Assembly: GCF_030813505.1 (NCBI RefSeq)
Contig: NZ_JAUSUE010000004.1
Reading direction: 5' to 3' (one strand)
Length of the DNA: 64,000 nt
DNA from: Pectinatus haikarae
GTDB lineage: Bacteria > Bacillota > Negativicutes > Selenomonadales > Selenomonadaceae
The notes under the pieces are model-generated. The model did not search any database. It was not told where the DNA came from and saw only the letters and a list, made by a program, of their open reading frames with translations. Shown here in pieces: positions 35,111 through 43,900 of the stretch. The stretch's first letter is position 1. The number at the start of each line of letters is the position of its first letter. Both the position numbers and the translations under genes were made by a program.

Positions 35111-37969
35111 TCAATGCCGCACTGCGCATTCTTCGACAAGATATGCTATGGATTGATAGCATATGCCGCTTTTGGCAGCCAGACCTACCTCACATGTGCG
35201 GCTGTTGGAATAACCGTGTTTGCAGCCGGAAGGTATTTCTTCATTAAGATGATCCAGCGCAGATTCGTTAAGTTCCGGTATCTTAAAACCTTTGTCTCCG
35301 GCAAAACCGCAGCAGCGCACTCTTTCGGGGATGATTACTCTGGCGGCACAAGCCTCGGCTATAGCGCGAAATTTTTCGATCAATCCCATCTTTCTGGCAC
35401 TGCAGGTAACATGAACCATAATTGTCTCATCAGTTTTCTGCAAGTTCAATTTATCAAGCAGGAAATCATGAATAAATTCAACCGTATCATAGATTTTCAA
35501 TTTTTTGTCCATAACTCTTTTCATACGGTAAACACAGGGACTTGTGTCGCATAAAATAGGATATTCTCCGTCGCTGCTGCAAGTCAGCAGCAATTTTTCC
35601 AGTTTGGCACTCAGCCGATCCGCCGCTTCAAAATGCCCTTCACTTTCAAATGGCATGCCACAGCAATATTTATCCATATCCTCGGGAAGTATGACATCAT
35701 AGCCTGCCTTTTGCAGCAGAGAGATCATAACATCGCCAAGCTGTCTTTGATCGTCGTCATCCTTTGCCGGACCCATCATGCGGGTGACACAGCTGGGATA
35801 GTATACGACCTTTAGTCCGATGCCGGTTCCCCGATGAGAGGATTTAGGCGTGCTGCCGCTTTTGGGCATCCATTTTGTCCAGCGGGGAATTTTTTCACCG
35901 CCGATATCATGCAGCTTGCCGGCTATATAGTCCATAGCATGTGTGCCGATAACCGTATGCGCTATGTTGGCACCGGTGAGACCGAGTTTCACCATACTGC
36001 TGACACCGGAGAAATGCTCCGTTATAAAAGCTGCGGTATCTTTCGCGCGAGGTGTAACTGCCATGGAACGCTTCTGTTTTGTGAAATTGCCCGTGTTTAT
36101 AGAGACAGGGCAGGTGGTTTGGCACAAACCGTCGACAGCACAGGTTTCATTGCCTAAAAATTCATAATCTTTTTCAAAACGTTTAAGCAGCATGGGATCT
36201 TCGCCTGTAGCTTTCAATCTGGCTATCTCACGCTGTGTTGCAATACGCTGGCGCGGTGTGAAGGTGAAATTGCGTGAGGGACAATTGATTTCGCAATAAC
36301 CGCATTCTATGCATTTATTGATGATATCATGGGTAGGCAGCATAGATTTTATATTTTCGACAAATAAATTGCCATTTTCTGTAATGATCACATCCGGATT
36401 CAAAATATTGTCCGCATCAAAAGCTTTTTTCAGACGGGTCATGATGCTGTAAGCTTTTTTACCCCATTCGAATTCGACAAAGGGAGCCATATTTCTTCCT
36501 GTTCCATGCTCAGCCTTTAAAGAACCGCTGTATTTTTCAACAACGAATGAACAGATATCTTCGATGAATACCTTATAACGATCTTTATCCTCAGAGGAAC
36601 TAAATGATTGGGTAAAAACAAAGTGAACATTGCCGTCAAGTGCATGACCATAAATAATGCCGTCCTCATATCCGTGGCTGTTCATGCATTCACGCAGTGT
36701 CATTACAGCATCTGCCAGTTTTTCTTTGGGGAAAGCCACATCTTCGATAATAACTGTTGTACCGATTTCACGTATTCCGCCGACAGCCGGAAATATTCCC
36801 GCCCGTATCTGCCATAATAGTTCATATTCAGCCTTTACATCAGTGAATTCGATCGGCATAAGCGGTGACATAGAGGCTAGTTTTTCCTTGACCTGCTCGA
36901 TCTGCTTTCTGAGAGCTGTTTGATTTTCCGCACGTATTTCTACAAGCAGCGCAGCTGCATTTTCCGGCAGAGTTTTTATATATGAAGGAACACCGGGCCA
37001 GTCTTCGACTGATTTTAAAGCTATACGGTCAAGTAATTCAGCCGCTGATACGAGAGGACGGGAAAGCTTCATTACAGCAAGACACGCCTCACGCATATCA
37101 GGGAAAAACATTAGAGAGGAAGCTTTATATTTGTGATCTAAAACAGTTCTGTAGGTGATTTCTGCTATTAAAGCAAGTGTCCCTTCCGAGCCTATAAGCA
37201 GATGTTTTAAAATATCGAAGGGATCATCATAGTCAACAAAGGCATTGAGACTGTACCCCGTAGTATTCTTGATCTTAAATTTATGGGAAATAAGGTCTTC
37301 CAATTTTTTATCGGCATGTATTTCTTCATGCAGGGCAGTCAATTCCTGCAGCATTTCTTTGTGACCTGCAGCCCAATTCTTTTTTGAAACGGCATCAGCG
37401 GTATCAAGCAGCGAACCGTCCGCAAAAACAAGCTTCATATCTTCAACTGTTTTGTAACTGTTGTCCGCAGTGCCGCAGCACATGCCGCTGGCGTTATTGG
37501 CAGCCATTCCGCCTATTCTGGCATAATTTATAGAAGCCGGATCGGGACCGATTTTTCTTGAATAAGGGCGGAGATACAGGTTTGCTTCAGAACCGATGAT
37601 ACCAGGCTGAAGTGTGATTTTTTGGCCGTTGTCAGCAATAGAATGATTTTGCCATCCTTCTGATATGACAACAAGAATAGAGTCGGTGAGTGCCTGTCCG
37701 CACAAACTTGTTCCGGCAGCCCTGAAGGTAAGAGGCAGGGTTTGCTTTTTTGCTTCTTTTATGAGCAGCGATACTTCCTTGAGATTTCTTACCTTGACTA
37801 CTATTTTTGGCGTTATATGGTATAAGCTGGCATCAACGCTGTAAGCATATGTTCGCACGGGATCGACAAAAACTTGTTCCGCTGGTATAAAATGAAGAAT
37901 ATTGTGGCAAAATGTCTGATATTGTGCCGGCAGATCAGCAATATCACGTCTATCTGGTTTCAATTCCAT
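35111..37969 (-). CDS. FAD- and Fe-S-containing D-lactate dehydrogenase (Dld-II type)
   Basis: A 952-residue membrane-associated flavoprotein. The N-terminal FAD_binding_4 domain (about 30-270, TFRAAGTSLCGQ and GGMAANNASGM) is followed by a FAD-oxidase C domain (about 270-525, GHALDGNVHFVF), a 4Fe-4S region (CIECGYCEINCPS near 545 and CAVDGLCQTTCPV near 600) and a C-terminal pair of CCG domains (CCGMPFE, CCGFAGDKG). This layout matches the quinone-linked D-lactate dehydrogenase of Shewanella; D-2-hydroxyglutarate dehydrogenases are close relatives and remain possible. The ATG at 37969 has AGGGGTG 8 bases upstream; the TTG two codons before is too close to that site. Confidence 0.85.
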   Translation of the reverse strand: MELKPDRRDIADLPAQYQTFCHNILHFIPAEQVFVDPVRTYAYSVDASLYHITPKIVVKVRNLKEVSLLIKEAKKQTLPLTFRAAGTSLCGQALTDSILVVISEGWQNHSIADNGQKITLQPGIIGSEANLYLRPYSRKIGPDPASINYARIGGMAANNASGMCCGTADNSYKTVEDMKLVFADGSLLDTADAVSKKNWAAGHKEMLQELTALHEEIHADKKLEDLISHKFKIKNTTGYSLNAFVDYDDPFDILKHLLIGSEGTLALIAEITYRTVLDHKYKASSLMFFPDMREACLAVMKLSRPLVSAAELLDRIALKSVEDWPGVPSYIKTLPENAAALLVEIRAENQTALRKQIEQVKEKLASMSPLMPIEFTDVKAEYELLWQIRAGIFPAVGGIREIGTTVIIEDVAFPKEKLADAVMTLRECMNSHGYEDGIIYGHALDGNVHFVFTQSFSSSEDKDRYKVFIEDICSFVVEKYSGSLKAEHGTGRNMAPFVEFEWGKKAYSIMTRLKKAFDADNILNPDVIITENGNLFVENIKSMLPTHDIINKCIECGYCEINCPSRNFTFTPRQRIATQREIARLKATGEDPMLLKRFEKDYEFLGNETCAVDGLCQTTCPVSINTGNFTKQKRSMAVTPRAKDTAAFITEHFSGVSSMVKLGLTGANIAHTVIGTHAMDYIAGKLHDIGGEKIPRWTKWMPKSGSTPKSSHRGTGIGLKVVYYPSCVTRMMGPAKDDDDQRQLGDVMISLLQKAGYDVILPEDMDKYCCGMPFESEGHFEAADRLSAKLEKLLLTCSSDGEYPILCDTSPCVYRMKRVMDKKLKIYDTVEFIHDFLLDKLNLQKTDETIMVHVTCSARKMGLIEKFRAIAEACAARVIIPERVRCCGFAGDKGFKIPELNESALDHLNEEIPSGCKHGYSNSRTCEVGLAAKSGICYQSIAYLVEECAVRH

Positions 37970-37975
37970 GAGCAA

Positions 37976-38390
37976 TCACCCCTGAGTTAAAAGTTTTCAG
38001 CCAGATGGATAATGTCAACGGAAAAAAGTCATTAATCAAAATTATCCAACAGGCATACAATCAGAAATATATTTAATGTAGTGCTGTTAGTATAATTCTC
38101 CTTTGATTATAAGGTCAAGTGCGCTGAAAAAAGGCAATTTTTAAACTGGGGTGAAACAGTATATGAGGCTCCAAGCCATATAACAGAAGTAAAATACCAG
38201 TTTTTTTATGCGAAGGATATGAAATCATAGAGTGCAATAACGTTCTGATATAAAAAAAATATGTATAGCCATAATATATTTTTGTAGCAGCTCATTCATC
38301 TCCGTTTAACTCGATAATGTCAATGCCGGACTCTTTCAAACGGGCTATTTCATCAACATCCGCGCCTTTGCATGTTATTATGGAAGAAAT
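37976..38390. other. Intergenic region with D-lactate dehydrogenase leader and gene scar
   Basis: It carries the minus-strand promoter at 38089-38118, a perfect inverted repeat TGGATAAT (38006-38013) and ATTATCCA (38041-38048) in the dehydrogenase leader that could be an operator, an AT-rich stretch, and at the right the minus-strand tail of a DeoR-type gene (38292-38402). Confidence 0.6.
38089..38118 (-). promoter_or_regulatory. Promoter of the D-lactate dehydrogenase gene
   Basis: On the minus strand TTGACC (38113-38118), 18-base spacer, TATACT (38089-38094). Transcription would start near 38083, leaving a leader of about 115 bases that contains the 8-bp inverted repeat at 38006/38041. Confidence 0.65.
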
Positions 38391-38402
38391 TTGATCAGTT
38401 AT
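38292..38402 (-). pseudogene. C-terminal remnant of a DeoR-family regulator
   Basis: On the minus strand an open frame ends at 38292 in ISSIITCKGADVDEIARL followed by KESGIDIIELNGDE and a stop. The IITxxxAD pattern and the final GIDIIEL strand match the C-terminus of DeoR-type sugar-phosphate-sensing regulators. Only about 35 residues remain; upstream the sequence is the coding strand of a chemoreceptor. It is therefore a gene tail left by a deletion or rearrangement. Confidence 0.55.
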
Positions 38403-39668
38403 TTTACAGACGCATCGGGTGCGAAAAAAATAGTTTTTTATGAACCGATCCCGACAACCGGCTGGAGCATGGCTGCCGTAGCCGATGAAAATGAATTTTT
38501 TGCACCGGCAAGACAGGCTCTTAAAATAATGGCGGGAATATCACTGGTGATCATTATTCTTGTTTCGGCATGCGTATTGTGGGCCATAAGAAAAATGCTC
38601 AGACCTCTTTCGCCGATGCTTGGTGAAGTGGATGCTTTGGCGCAGGGGGATTTTGGCAGACGTGAACCGCAGGTCCATACAGAAGATGAAATCGGTACTT
38701 TGGCCGAGGCTCTTTATCATATGCGTGACAAGGTGCGCAATGTACTGGTATCTGTATGTGATTCGACAGAAACTCTGGCAGCTTCCGTCGAAGAAATAAA
38801 TGCCACGACCGAGCAATCTGTACAAGCCTCCAGTCAGGTGGCTGATTCTGTTACCAATATAGCAGTAAGTGCGGCAAATCAGCTGAAAACATTAAAAGAT
38901 GTTGAGCAGTCGGCCGGCAATCTTTCCGATAAGATACATCAGATTTCAGGAAAGGCCGACGGTGCTGTCGCAAAAGGAAAAGAAGCGGAAAAGATAGTTA
39001 CGGCGGGCAAGAATGAGATAGATGAGGCCGTATCAGAAATAAGGCATATTGAAGAAATAACGGAACAGTCAGCTGCCAATGTTAATTCTCTGGGAGAAAG
39101 ATCAAAGGAAATCGGCAGCATAGTAGATACTATATCGGCAATTGCCGAACAAACCAATCTGCTGGCCCTGAATGCAGCTATTGAGGCGGCCCGTGCAGGA
39201 GAACAGGGGAAGGGATTCGCAGTAGTAGCAGAAGAAGTAAGAAAACTTGCGGAATCTTCTCAGGCGGCAGCCCAGCAGATAGCCGATATTGTAAAGGTTA
39301 TACAGCTGGATACGGACACTGCCGTCGCCAGTATTCAGGACGGAAAAAATCAGGTCAAGATAGGCACTGAAAAAATAGTCAATACGGAAAAAACTTTTGA
39401 AAATATAGTGGGTTTCATCCAGGCCGTATCTGCGCAGATACAGGACATATCCGGCGCGATAAGCGAAATGGACGAACACAGCAGGCTCATTGTCGAACAT
39501 ACACGTACTTTGGGCAGCGACAGCGAAAAAACAAGTGAGGCAGCGGAAAGTGTGTCGGCTGCTTCAGAAGAACAGTCCGCATCAATGAATGAAATTGCCA
39601 ATGCCAGCAGATCTCTGGCTCAAATGGCGGAAAATTTACAGACACAGGTTCAAAAATTTAAAGTCTGA
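38391..39668 (+). pseudogene. Methyl-accepting chemotaxis protein lacking its N-terminal half
   Basis: A 425-codon open frame. It begins within the last strands of a dCache sensor (YFTDASGAKK, PTTGWSMA), followed by one membrane segment (about residues 45-68), a HAMP domain (about 70-122) and a full MCP signalling domain with the tip AEQTNLLALNAAIEAARAGE. The first membrane segment and most of the periplasmic sensor are missing. The frame is open upstream to a stop at 38307 but has no ATG/GTG with a ribosome binding site; TTG 38391 is the nearest start and has none. It is probably an inactive fragment. Confidence 0.72.
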
Positions 39669-39727
39669 GTTAATTTGAAACTAAAAAGAATATGATGAAG
39701 CTGTTCTGGTACTAATCTTAGGATGGA

Positions 39728-39768
39728 GACGGAAGCATCTGCGTTTGTCTAGAGCAATTGCTTCCGTC
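39728..39768. repeat. Hairpin without T run after the chemoreceptor fragment
   Basis: Perfect 10-bp arms GACGGAAGCA (39728-39737) and TGCTTCCGTC (39759-39768), followed by a smaller hairpin TGGGATT-TTA-ATCCCA. There is no T tract, so it is not a standard terminator; it could be a decayed mobile-element end or a REP-like unit. Confidence 0.5.
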
Positions 39769-39809
39769 GGATGGGATTTTAATCCCACCATTTATTTAAA
39801 ATTGGGCAT

Positions 39810-39830
39810 AAAAAAGCACCCTTAAGGGTG
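39810..39830 (-). terminator. Terminator of the zinc-ribbon gene
   Basis: The palindrome CACCCTTAAGGGTG (39817-39830) read on the minus strand is followed by GCTTTTTT. It starts directly at the stop codon of the small gene. Confidence 0.75.
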
Positions 39831-39831
39831 T

Positions 39832-40041
39832 TTACTTTGATAAAGCTTTATTGCCAAATATCATTTTAATATTTAATGATCTTATGTTACCGCATTTTCT
39901 GCATGTAAGCTTCAAATTCCTACTTGTTTTAGTGGCCAATATATAACTATTACCACAAATAGAACAGGGGTTATCATTAAATCCTTTTTTGTATAGTGCT
40001 GCTAGGATTTCTCCAGTTTCTCTATTACTTTTTTCGTACAC
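39832..40041 (-). CDS. Small zinc-ribbon protein
   Basis: A 69-residue protein with two CxxC pairs (CSICG near residue 26 and CRKCG near 47) that would bind one zinc. The N-terminal 20 residues are helical and charged. Function unknown; similar small ribbons occur in transcription and nucleic-acid-binding proteins. The GTG start follows AAAGGAAT, and an extended -10 (TGCTATAAT) lies 30 bases upstream at 40071-40079, so this is a genuine small gene with its own promoter and terminator. Confidence 0.65.
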   Translation of the reverse strand: MYEKSNRETGEILAALYKKGFNDNPCSICGNSYILATKTSRNLKLTCRKCGNIRSLNIKMIFGNKALSK

Positions 40042-40294
40042 AATATAATTCCTTTCTTTAATATATATTGATTATAGCATAAATCAAATAGTAAATATAG
40101 TATAATGTTTTTTTAAAAATAATTATTATTGAAAAATAAAGGAAATAAATTTTATATAATAAACGATAAGAAACGGTGGATAGCCTTATCCGGTTACTTG
40201 AAAGAACCATAGCTGCCAGATAAAATTTTTGAGGATTAATTCTAATTTGATACGGGTAAATGTATTTACCAGAACAGCTTGAACATTTATTGAA

Positions 40295-40323
40295 TTGACT
40301 TAGTGTCAACTCTATGCTACACT
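40295..40323 (+). promoter_or_regulatory. Strong promoter overlapped by a MerR-type inverted repeat
   Basis: TTGACT (40295-40300), 17-base spacer, TGC-TACACT (-10 at 40318-40323, extended). The spacer reads TAGTGTCAACTCTATGC, close to the ACTTAGAGT...ACTCTAAGT dyad I associate with NmlR/AdhR-type MerR regulators. No MerR gene is in the window. It drives at most a transcript of about 75 bases before the terminator at 40376. Confidence 0.55.
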
Positions 40324-40375
40324 TAGTTTACATAAAGAGTGTTTTATTCTGAAAATAAAGATAGTGGTGTCTGTG

Positions 40376-40407
40376 AAAAGCCCTTTTTGTTAAAGGGCTT
40401 TTTTTTG
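40376..40407 (+). terminator. Intrinsic terminator about 50 bases after the promoter
   Basis: An 11-bp stem AAAAGCCCTTT (40376-40386) against AAAGGGCTTTT (40392-40402) followed by TTTTTG. Textbook form. Because it follows the promoter so closely, the product is either a small RNA or an attenuated leader, or this is the residue of deleted genes. Confidence 0.9.
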
Positions 40408-40416
40408 TACAAAAAA

Positions 40417-40445
40417 TTATTGTAAAGAAAAAAGAATAATATAAA
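40417..40445 (+). promoter_or_regulatory. Possible promoter of the GH130 cluster
   Basis: TTATTG (40417-40422), 17-base spacer, TATAAA (40440-40445), in an A-rich stretch 155 bases before the GH130 start. Plausible but weak. Confidence 0.35.
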
Positions 40446-40600
40446 AAATAGGAATTATTGTTACAGGCGATATATCGATTAATGTGGAGATTAATACCCA
40501 CTAAAGCGTCAAATGTAGCCGTTTAATTTTTACTTATCCGTGACCGTTGCGAAACAGCACTGGGGGAATTTTGTTTATTTTATAGGAGAAAACACAGCTG

Positions 40601-41605
40601 ATGAAGAAAATAGTTGAATCTTTATCAAAAGCAGATAAAAATTTTTATCATGAACTTTTTCGAAGACCGCAAGCTAATCCTATTCTTTCTGCAGCTGATT
40701 GGCCATATGCTGTTAATAGTGTATTTAATCCGGCAGCAACTGTATATCAAAAAAAAATATTGCTTTTAGTGAGAGTGGAAGACAGAAGGGGATTTTCTCA
40801 TCTGACGAAAGCAATCAGCCTCGATGGCATGCGGCATTGGAAAATAGATCCAAGACCAACATTTGAATCAGATGCTGAGCACTATCCGGAAGAACAGTGG
40901 GGTATTGAGGATCCAAGGATCACTTGGCTGGACGAGATAAAAAAATATGCTGTTGTTTATACCGCATATTCTAGCAGTGGACCCTTAGTTTCAATTGCGT
41001 TGACTGAAAATTTTATAAATTTTGAGCGCATAGGTGCTGTTACATTACCAGAAGATAAAGATGCCTCATTGTTTTCTAGAAAAATCAAAGGGAAATGGTG
41101 GCTTATCCATCGGCCTGTTATCCAGGGACATAATGGCGGAGCGCATATTTGGGTTTCACAATCAGATGATTTGATATTCTGGGGAAAACATAAGGTTTTA
41201 TTATCTGCGAGATCTGGAGCTTGGTGGGATGCAAATAAAATTGGGGCCAATACCCCGCCTATGGAAACTGAAGACGGATGGTTAGTTTTGTATCACGGTG
41301 TAAAAATAACAGCTGCTGGCAGCATCTATCGTTTGGGATTGGCTTTATTGGATATAGAAAATCCTCTGCATGTATTACGGCGTAGTGAAGAATGGATTCT
41401 TGGTCCAGAAAAAAAATATGAAAAGGAGGGGGATGTCGATGATGTAGTTTTTCCATGCGGTTGGATCTATAATGCGATTACAGATGAAATAAGAGTATAT
41501 TATGGGGCTGCAGATACATCTATTGCAGTAGCGATAGCTAAGAGAAAAGATTTGCTTAATTATCTGCGAAATTGTCCTATTCCCGATAAAATTGACAAAC
41601 GTTAA
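40601..41605 (+). CDS. GH130-family mannoside phosphorylase/hydrolase
   Basis: A 334-residue five-bladed beta-propeller enzyme of family GH130, which acts on beta-mannosides. The catalytic Asp104 sits in WGIEDPRIT. Residues that bind phosphate in the phosphorylases are represented by IHRP (His170, Arg171) and VLYHGV, favouring phosphorolysis over hydrolysis. The linkage (beta-1,2 or beta-1,4) cannot be read. There is no signal peptide, so the substrate is cytosolic. It begins a four-gene cluster with a nucleotidyltransferase and glycosyltransferase, in an AT-richer block that suggests transfer. An AGGAGAAAA site lies 14 bases before the ATG. Confidence 0.87.
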   Translation: MKKIVESLSKADKNFYHELFRRPQANPILSAADWPYAVNSVFNPAATVYQKKILLLVRVEDRRGFSHLTKAISLDGMRHWKIDPRPTFESDAEHYPEEQWGIEDPRITWLDEIKKYAVVYTAYSSSGPLVSIALTENFINFERIGAVTLPEDKDASLFSRKIKGKWWLIHRPVIQGHNGGAHIWVSQSDDLIFWGKHKVLLSARSGAWWDANKIGANTPPMETEDGWLVLYHGVKITAAGSIYRLGLALLDIENPLHVLRRSEEWILGPEKKYEKEGDVDDVVFPCGWIYNAITDEIRVYYGAADTSIAVAIAKRKDLLNYLRNCPIPDKIDKR

Positions 41606-41625
41606 AATATAAGAAAGGTTATACA

Positions 41626-42666
41626 ATGAAAGCATTATTTTTAGCTGGTGGACTGGGAAGCAGACTCAAAGAAATGACAAAGGAAATACCAAAACCTATG
41701 TTGCCTATTTTAGAACAGCCGTTATTGTCCCGAACGATCGAAAAATTAAAAACATATGATATTAATGAAATTGTAGTGAGTATTTGTTATTTACCACAAA
41801 AGATTAAGGAGTATTTCGGTGATGGAAAACGTTATGCTATAAAAATATCCTATCAAAAAGAAAATAAACCTTTGGGAACAGGCGGAGCCATTAAAGCCGC
41901 GGAGAAATTTTTTTCAGAAACTTTTTTTGTTTTTAATGCAGACATTGTAAGTGATATTGATCTGAAAGCAATGCTCTGCTTTCATCAGAAAAAAAAGGCT
42001 GCGGTCACCATTGCCGCAACGCATGTAAAAAATCCGGCAAATTACGGTGTTATTGAATATGATAAAAATGGATATATTACCGAGTTTAAGGAAAAACCCA
42101 GACCGGGAGAAACGCAATCACATCTTATTAATGCAGGTATATATATTTTTGAACCAAAGGTTTTCGAGGAAATAAAAATGGGTGTTTACAGTTCTGTAGA
42201 ACAGGATATATACCCATTATTGCTGCAAAAAAAATATAAACTAGCAGTTTATGATCATTGTGCATATTGGCGTGATTTAGGTACACCTCAAGATTATTTG
42301 ATCTTTCATCAAGATATTCTTAATAATAAAGTTAATTTTTTTATTCAAAATTTTTCCGGAGAGAATATTTTTGTTGGACAAAATACATGCATTGGTGATA
42401 AGGTGCAGCTCATAGCTCCTGTATATATAGGAGCAGGCGTTATTATTGAACCTTATAGCGTAATAGGACCATATACAGTACTCGGAAAAAATACTGTTGT
42501 AGGTAAAGGTGCCAGTTTGAAAAATTGTGTCACTTGGTCAAATGTAAAAATTGATAATTATGCAAAAATAGATGGAGCGGTTATGACACCTGGATGCATT
42601 ATAAGTTCAAATAAAAATTCACCTTATGAGAAAATTCTTGATAAAAAAATCCAGAATTTTGTGTAA
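41626..42666 (+). CDS. Sugar-phosphate nucleotidyltransferase with left-handed beta-helix (mannose-1-phosphate guanylyltransferase-like)
   Basis: A 346-residue protein. The N-terminal NTP_transferase domain (about 1-235) starts with LFLAGGLGSRLKEMTKEIPKPMLPI, the nucleotide-binding loop and lysine, and carries the FNADIVSDID metal-binding Asp. A C-terminal hexapeptide-repeat segment (about 250-335) forms a left-handed beta-helix. Family members make GDP-mannose or NDP-glucose; the adjacent GH130 and GT4 genes favour GDP-mannose, by inference. It starts 20 bases after GH130. Confidence 0.82.
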   Translation: MKALFLAGGLGSRLKEMTKEIPKPMLPILEQPLLSRTIEKLKTYDINEIVVSICYLPQKIKEYFGDGKRYAIKISYQKENKPLGTGGAIKAAEKFFSETFFVFNADIVSDIDLKAMLCFHQKKKAAVTIAATHVKNPANYGVIEYDKNGYITEFKEKPRPGETQSHLINAGIYIFEPKVFEEIKMGVYSSVEQDIYPLLLQKKYKLAVYDHCAYWRDLGTPQDYLIFHQDILNNKVNFFIQNFSGENIFVGQNTCIGDKVQLIAPVYIGAGVIIEPYSVIGPYTVLGKNTVVGKGASLKNCVTWSNVKIDNYAKIDGAVMTPGCIISSNKNSPYEKILDKKIQNFV

Positions 42667-42718
42667 AATAATTTTAATCTAGGATAATTTAGAAATTTTT
42701 TTGAAAGAAGGAATATTT

Positions 42719-43900
42719 ATGAATCATAATCAGATTGGTTTTCTTAGCACATATCCCCCAAAAGCATGCGGTATTGCCACATTTACACAAGATTTAGCCA
42801 AATCTTTAGATAAATATTTTCAAAATCCTCCAGTAGTAATTGCAATAAATAATAAAAATATAAAATATAATGATCGTGTAATTATGAAAATTCAACAGCA
42901 GGATCGATCAGCTTATAAGGAAACTGCGCACATATTAAATCACTCTTCACTGAAACTTATTATTTTAGAACATGAATATGGTATTTTTGGTGGGGATTGT
43001 GGTGAGTATATTCTTGATTTTGTTGATAACTTGAAGTTGCCACTGATAACAACACTACACACGGTATTGCCCTCCCCTTTGCCAAAACAATTATATATTT
43101 TAAAAAAACTTGGAGAAAAAAGTTCAATGATTATCACAATGGCTAATATAACTAAAAAAATGCTGGAAGATATATATGACATTCCCGCAGATAAAATTGC
43201 AGTTATTCCACATGGAGTTACCTTACAGACGCAATGTCTTTCTTCAGATGAATTAAAAGCCGCCTTTGGATTTAAAAATCGCTATATTATTAGTACCTTT
43301 GGATTATTAAGTCCGGGTAAAGGACTGGAATATGGCATTGAGGCAATAGCAAAAATTGCACCTGAATATCCTAATGTATTATATCTTATATTGGGACAGA
43401 CACATCCCTGCATCAAAGAAACCAGTGGAGAAACATATAGAAAAAAGTTAGAAGATTTAGTATATAAATTGAATCTAAAAAAAAATGTTAAATTTATCAA
43501 TAGGTATTTGTTGAAAGGGGAAATTGCACAATACCTGTCTATTTCAGATATATATTTAACGCCCTATCTTGATCAGAATCAAGCGGTAAGTGGAACGCTT
43601 GCTTATGCAACTGGCTATGGAAAAGTGATCATTTCTACGCCCTATTTATATGCACAGGAAATTTTGGCTGATGAGAAAGGCTTATTAGTTAATTTTGCAG
43701 ATGCAGATAATATAGCTGAAATGATTGAGATTATTTTAATGGATCCAGCAAAAAGAAAATCATTAGAATCAAAAATGCTTGCATTTGGTAAAACAATGAT
43801 GTGGGAAAATGTCGCAGATATATATGCTGCGCTGATTCAAAAAATTATATCTAAAGTATGTAAAGAAAGTTTGGTAGATAATGGAAAAATGGAAAGATGA
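42719..43900 (+). CDS. GT4-family glycosyltransferase
   Basis: A 393-residue retaining GT-B glycosyltransferase. It begins with GFLSTYPPKACGIATFTQDL, the acceptor-side motif of this subgroup, and has IPHGV in the linker, then SPGKGLEYGIEAIAKI and a late SGTLAYATGYGK nucleotide-sugar binding region with the usual ExxxxxxE acidic position weakly visible. Relatives include mannosyltransferases. The ATG at 42719 follows AAAGAAGGA. It overlaps the next gene by 20 bases. Confidence 0.85.
   Translation: MNHNQIGFLSTYPPKACGIATFTQDLAKSLDKYFQNPPVVIAINNKNIKYNDRVIMKIQQQDRSAYKETAHILNHSSLKLIILEHEYGIFGGDCGEYILDFVDNLKLPLITTLHTVLPSPLPKQLYILKKLGEKSSMIITMANITKKMLEDIYDIPADKIAVIPHGVTLQTQCLSSDELKAAFGFKNRYIISTFGLLSPGKGLEYGIEAIAKIAPEYPNVLYLILGQTHPCIKETSGETYRKKLEDLVYKLNLKKNVKFINRYLLKGEIAQYLSISDIYLTPYLDQNQAVSGTLAYATGYGKVIISTPYLYAQEILADEKGLLVNFADADNIAEMIEIILMDPAKRKSLESKMLAFGKTMMWENVADIYAALIQKIISKVCKESLVDNGKMER

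Larger units (their letters stand above)
40042..40600. other. 559-base gene-free region left of the glycan island
   Basis: AT-rich. It holds the minus-strand extended -10 for the zinc-ribbon gene (40071-40079), the strong promoter at 40295-40323 with its terminator at 40376-40407, a weaker promoter at 40417-40445 and a 155-base leader before GH130 with a CGATATATCG palindrome (40468-40477). No protein gene was found. Confidence 0.6.
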
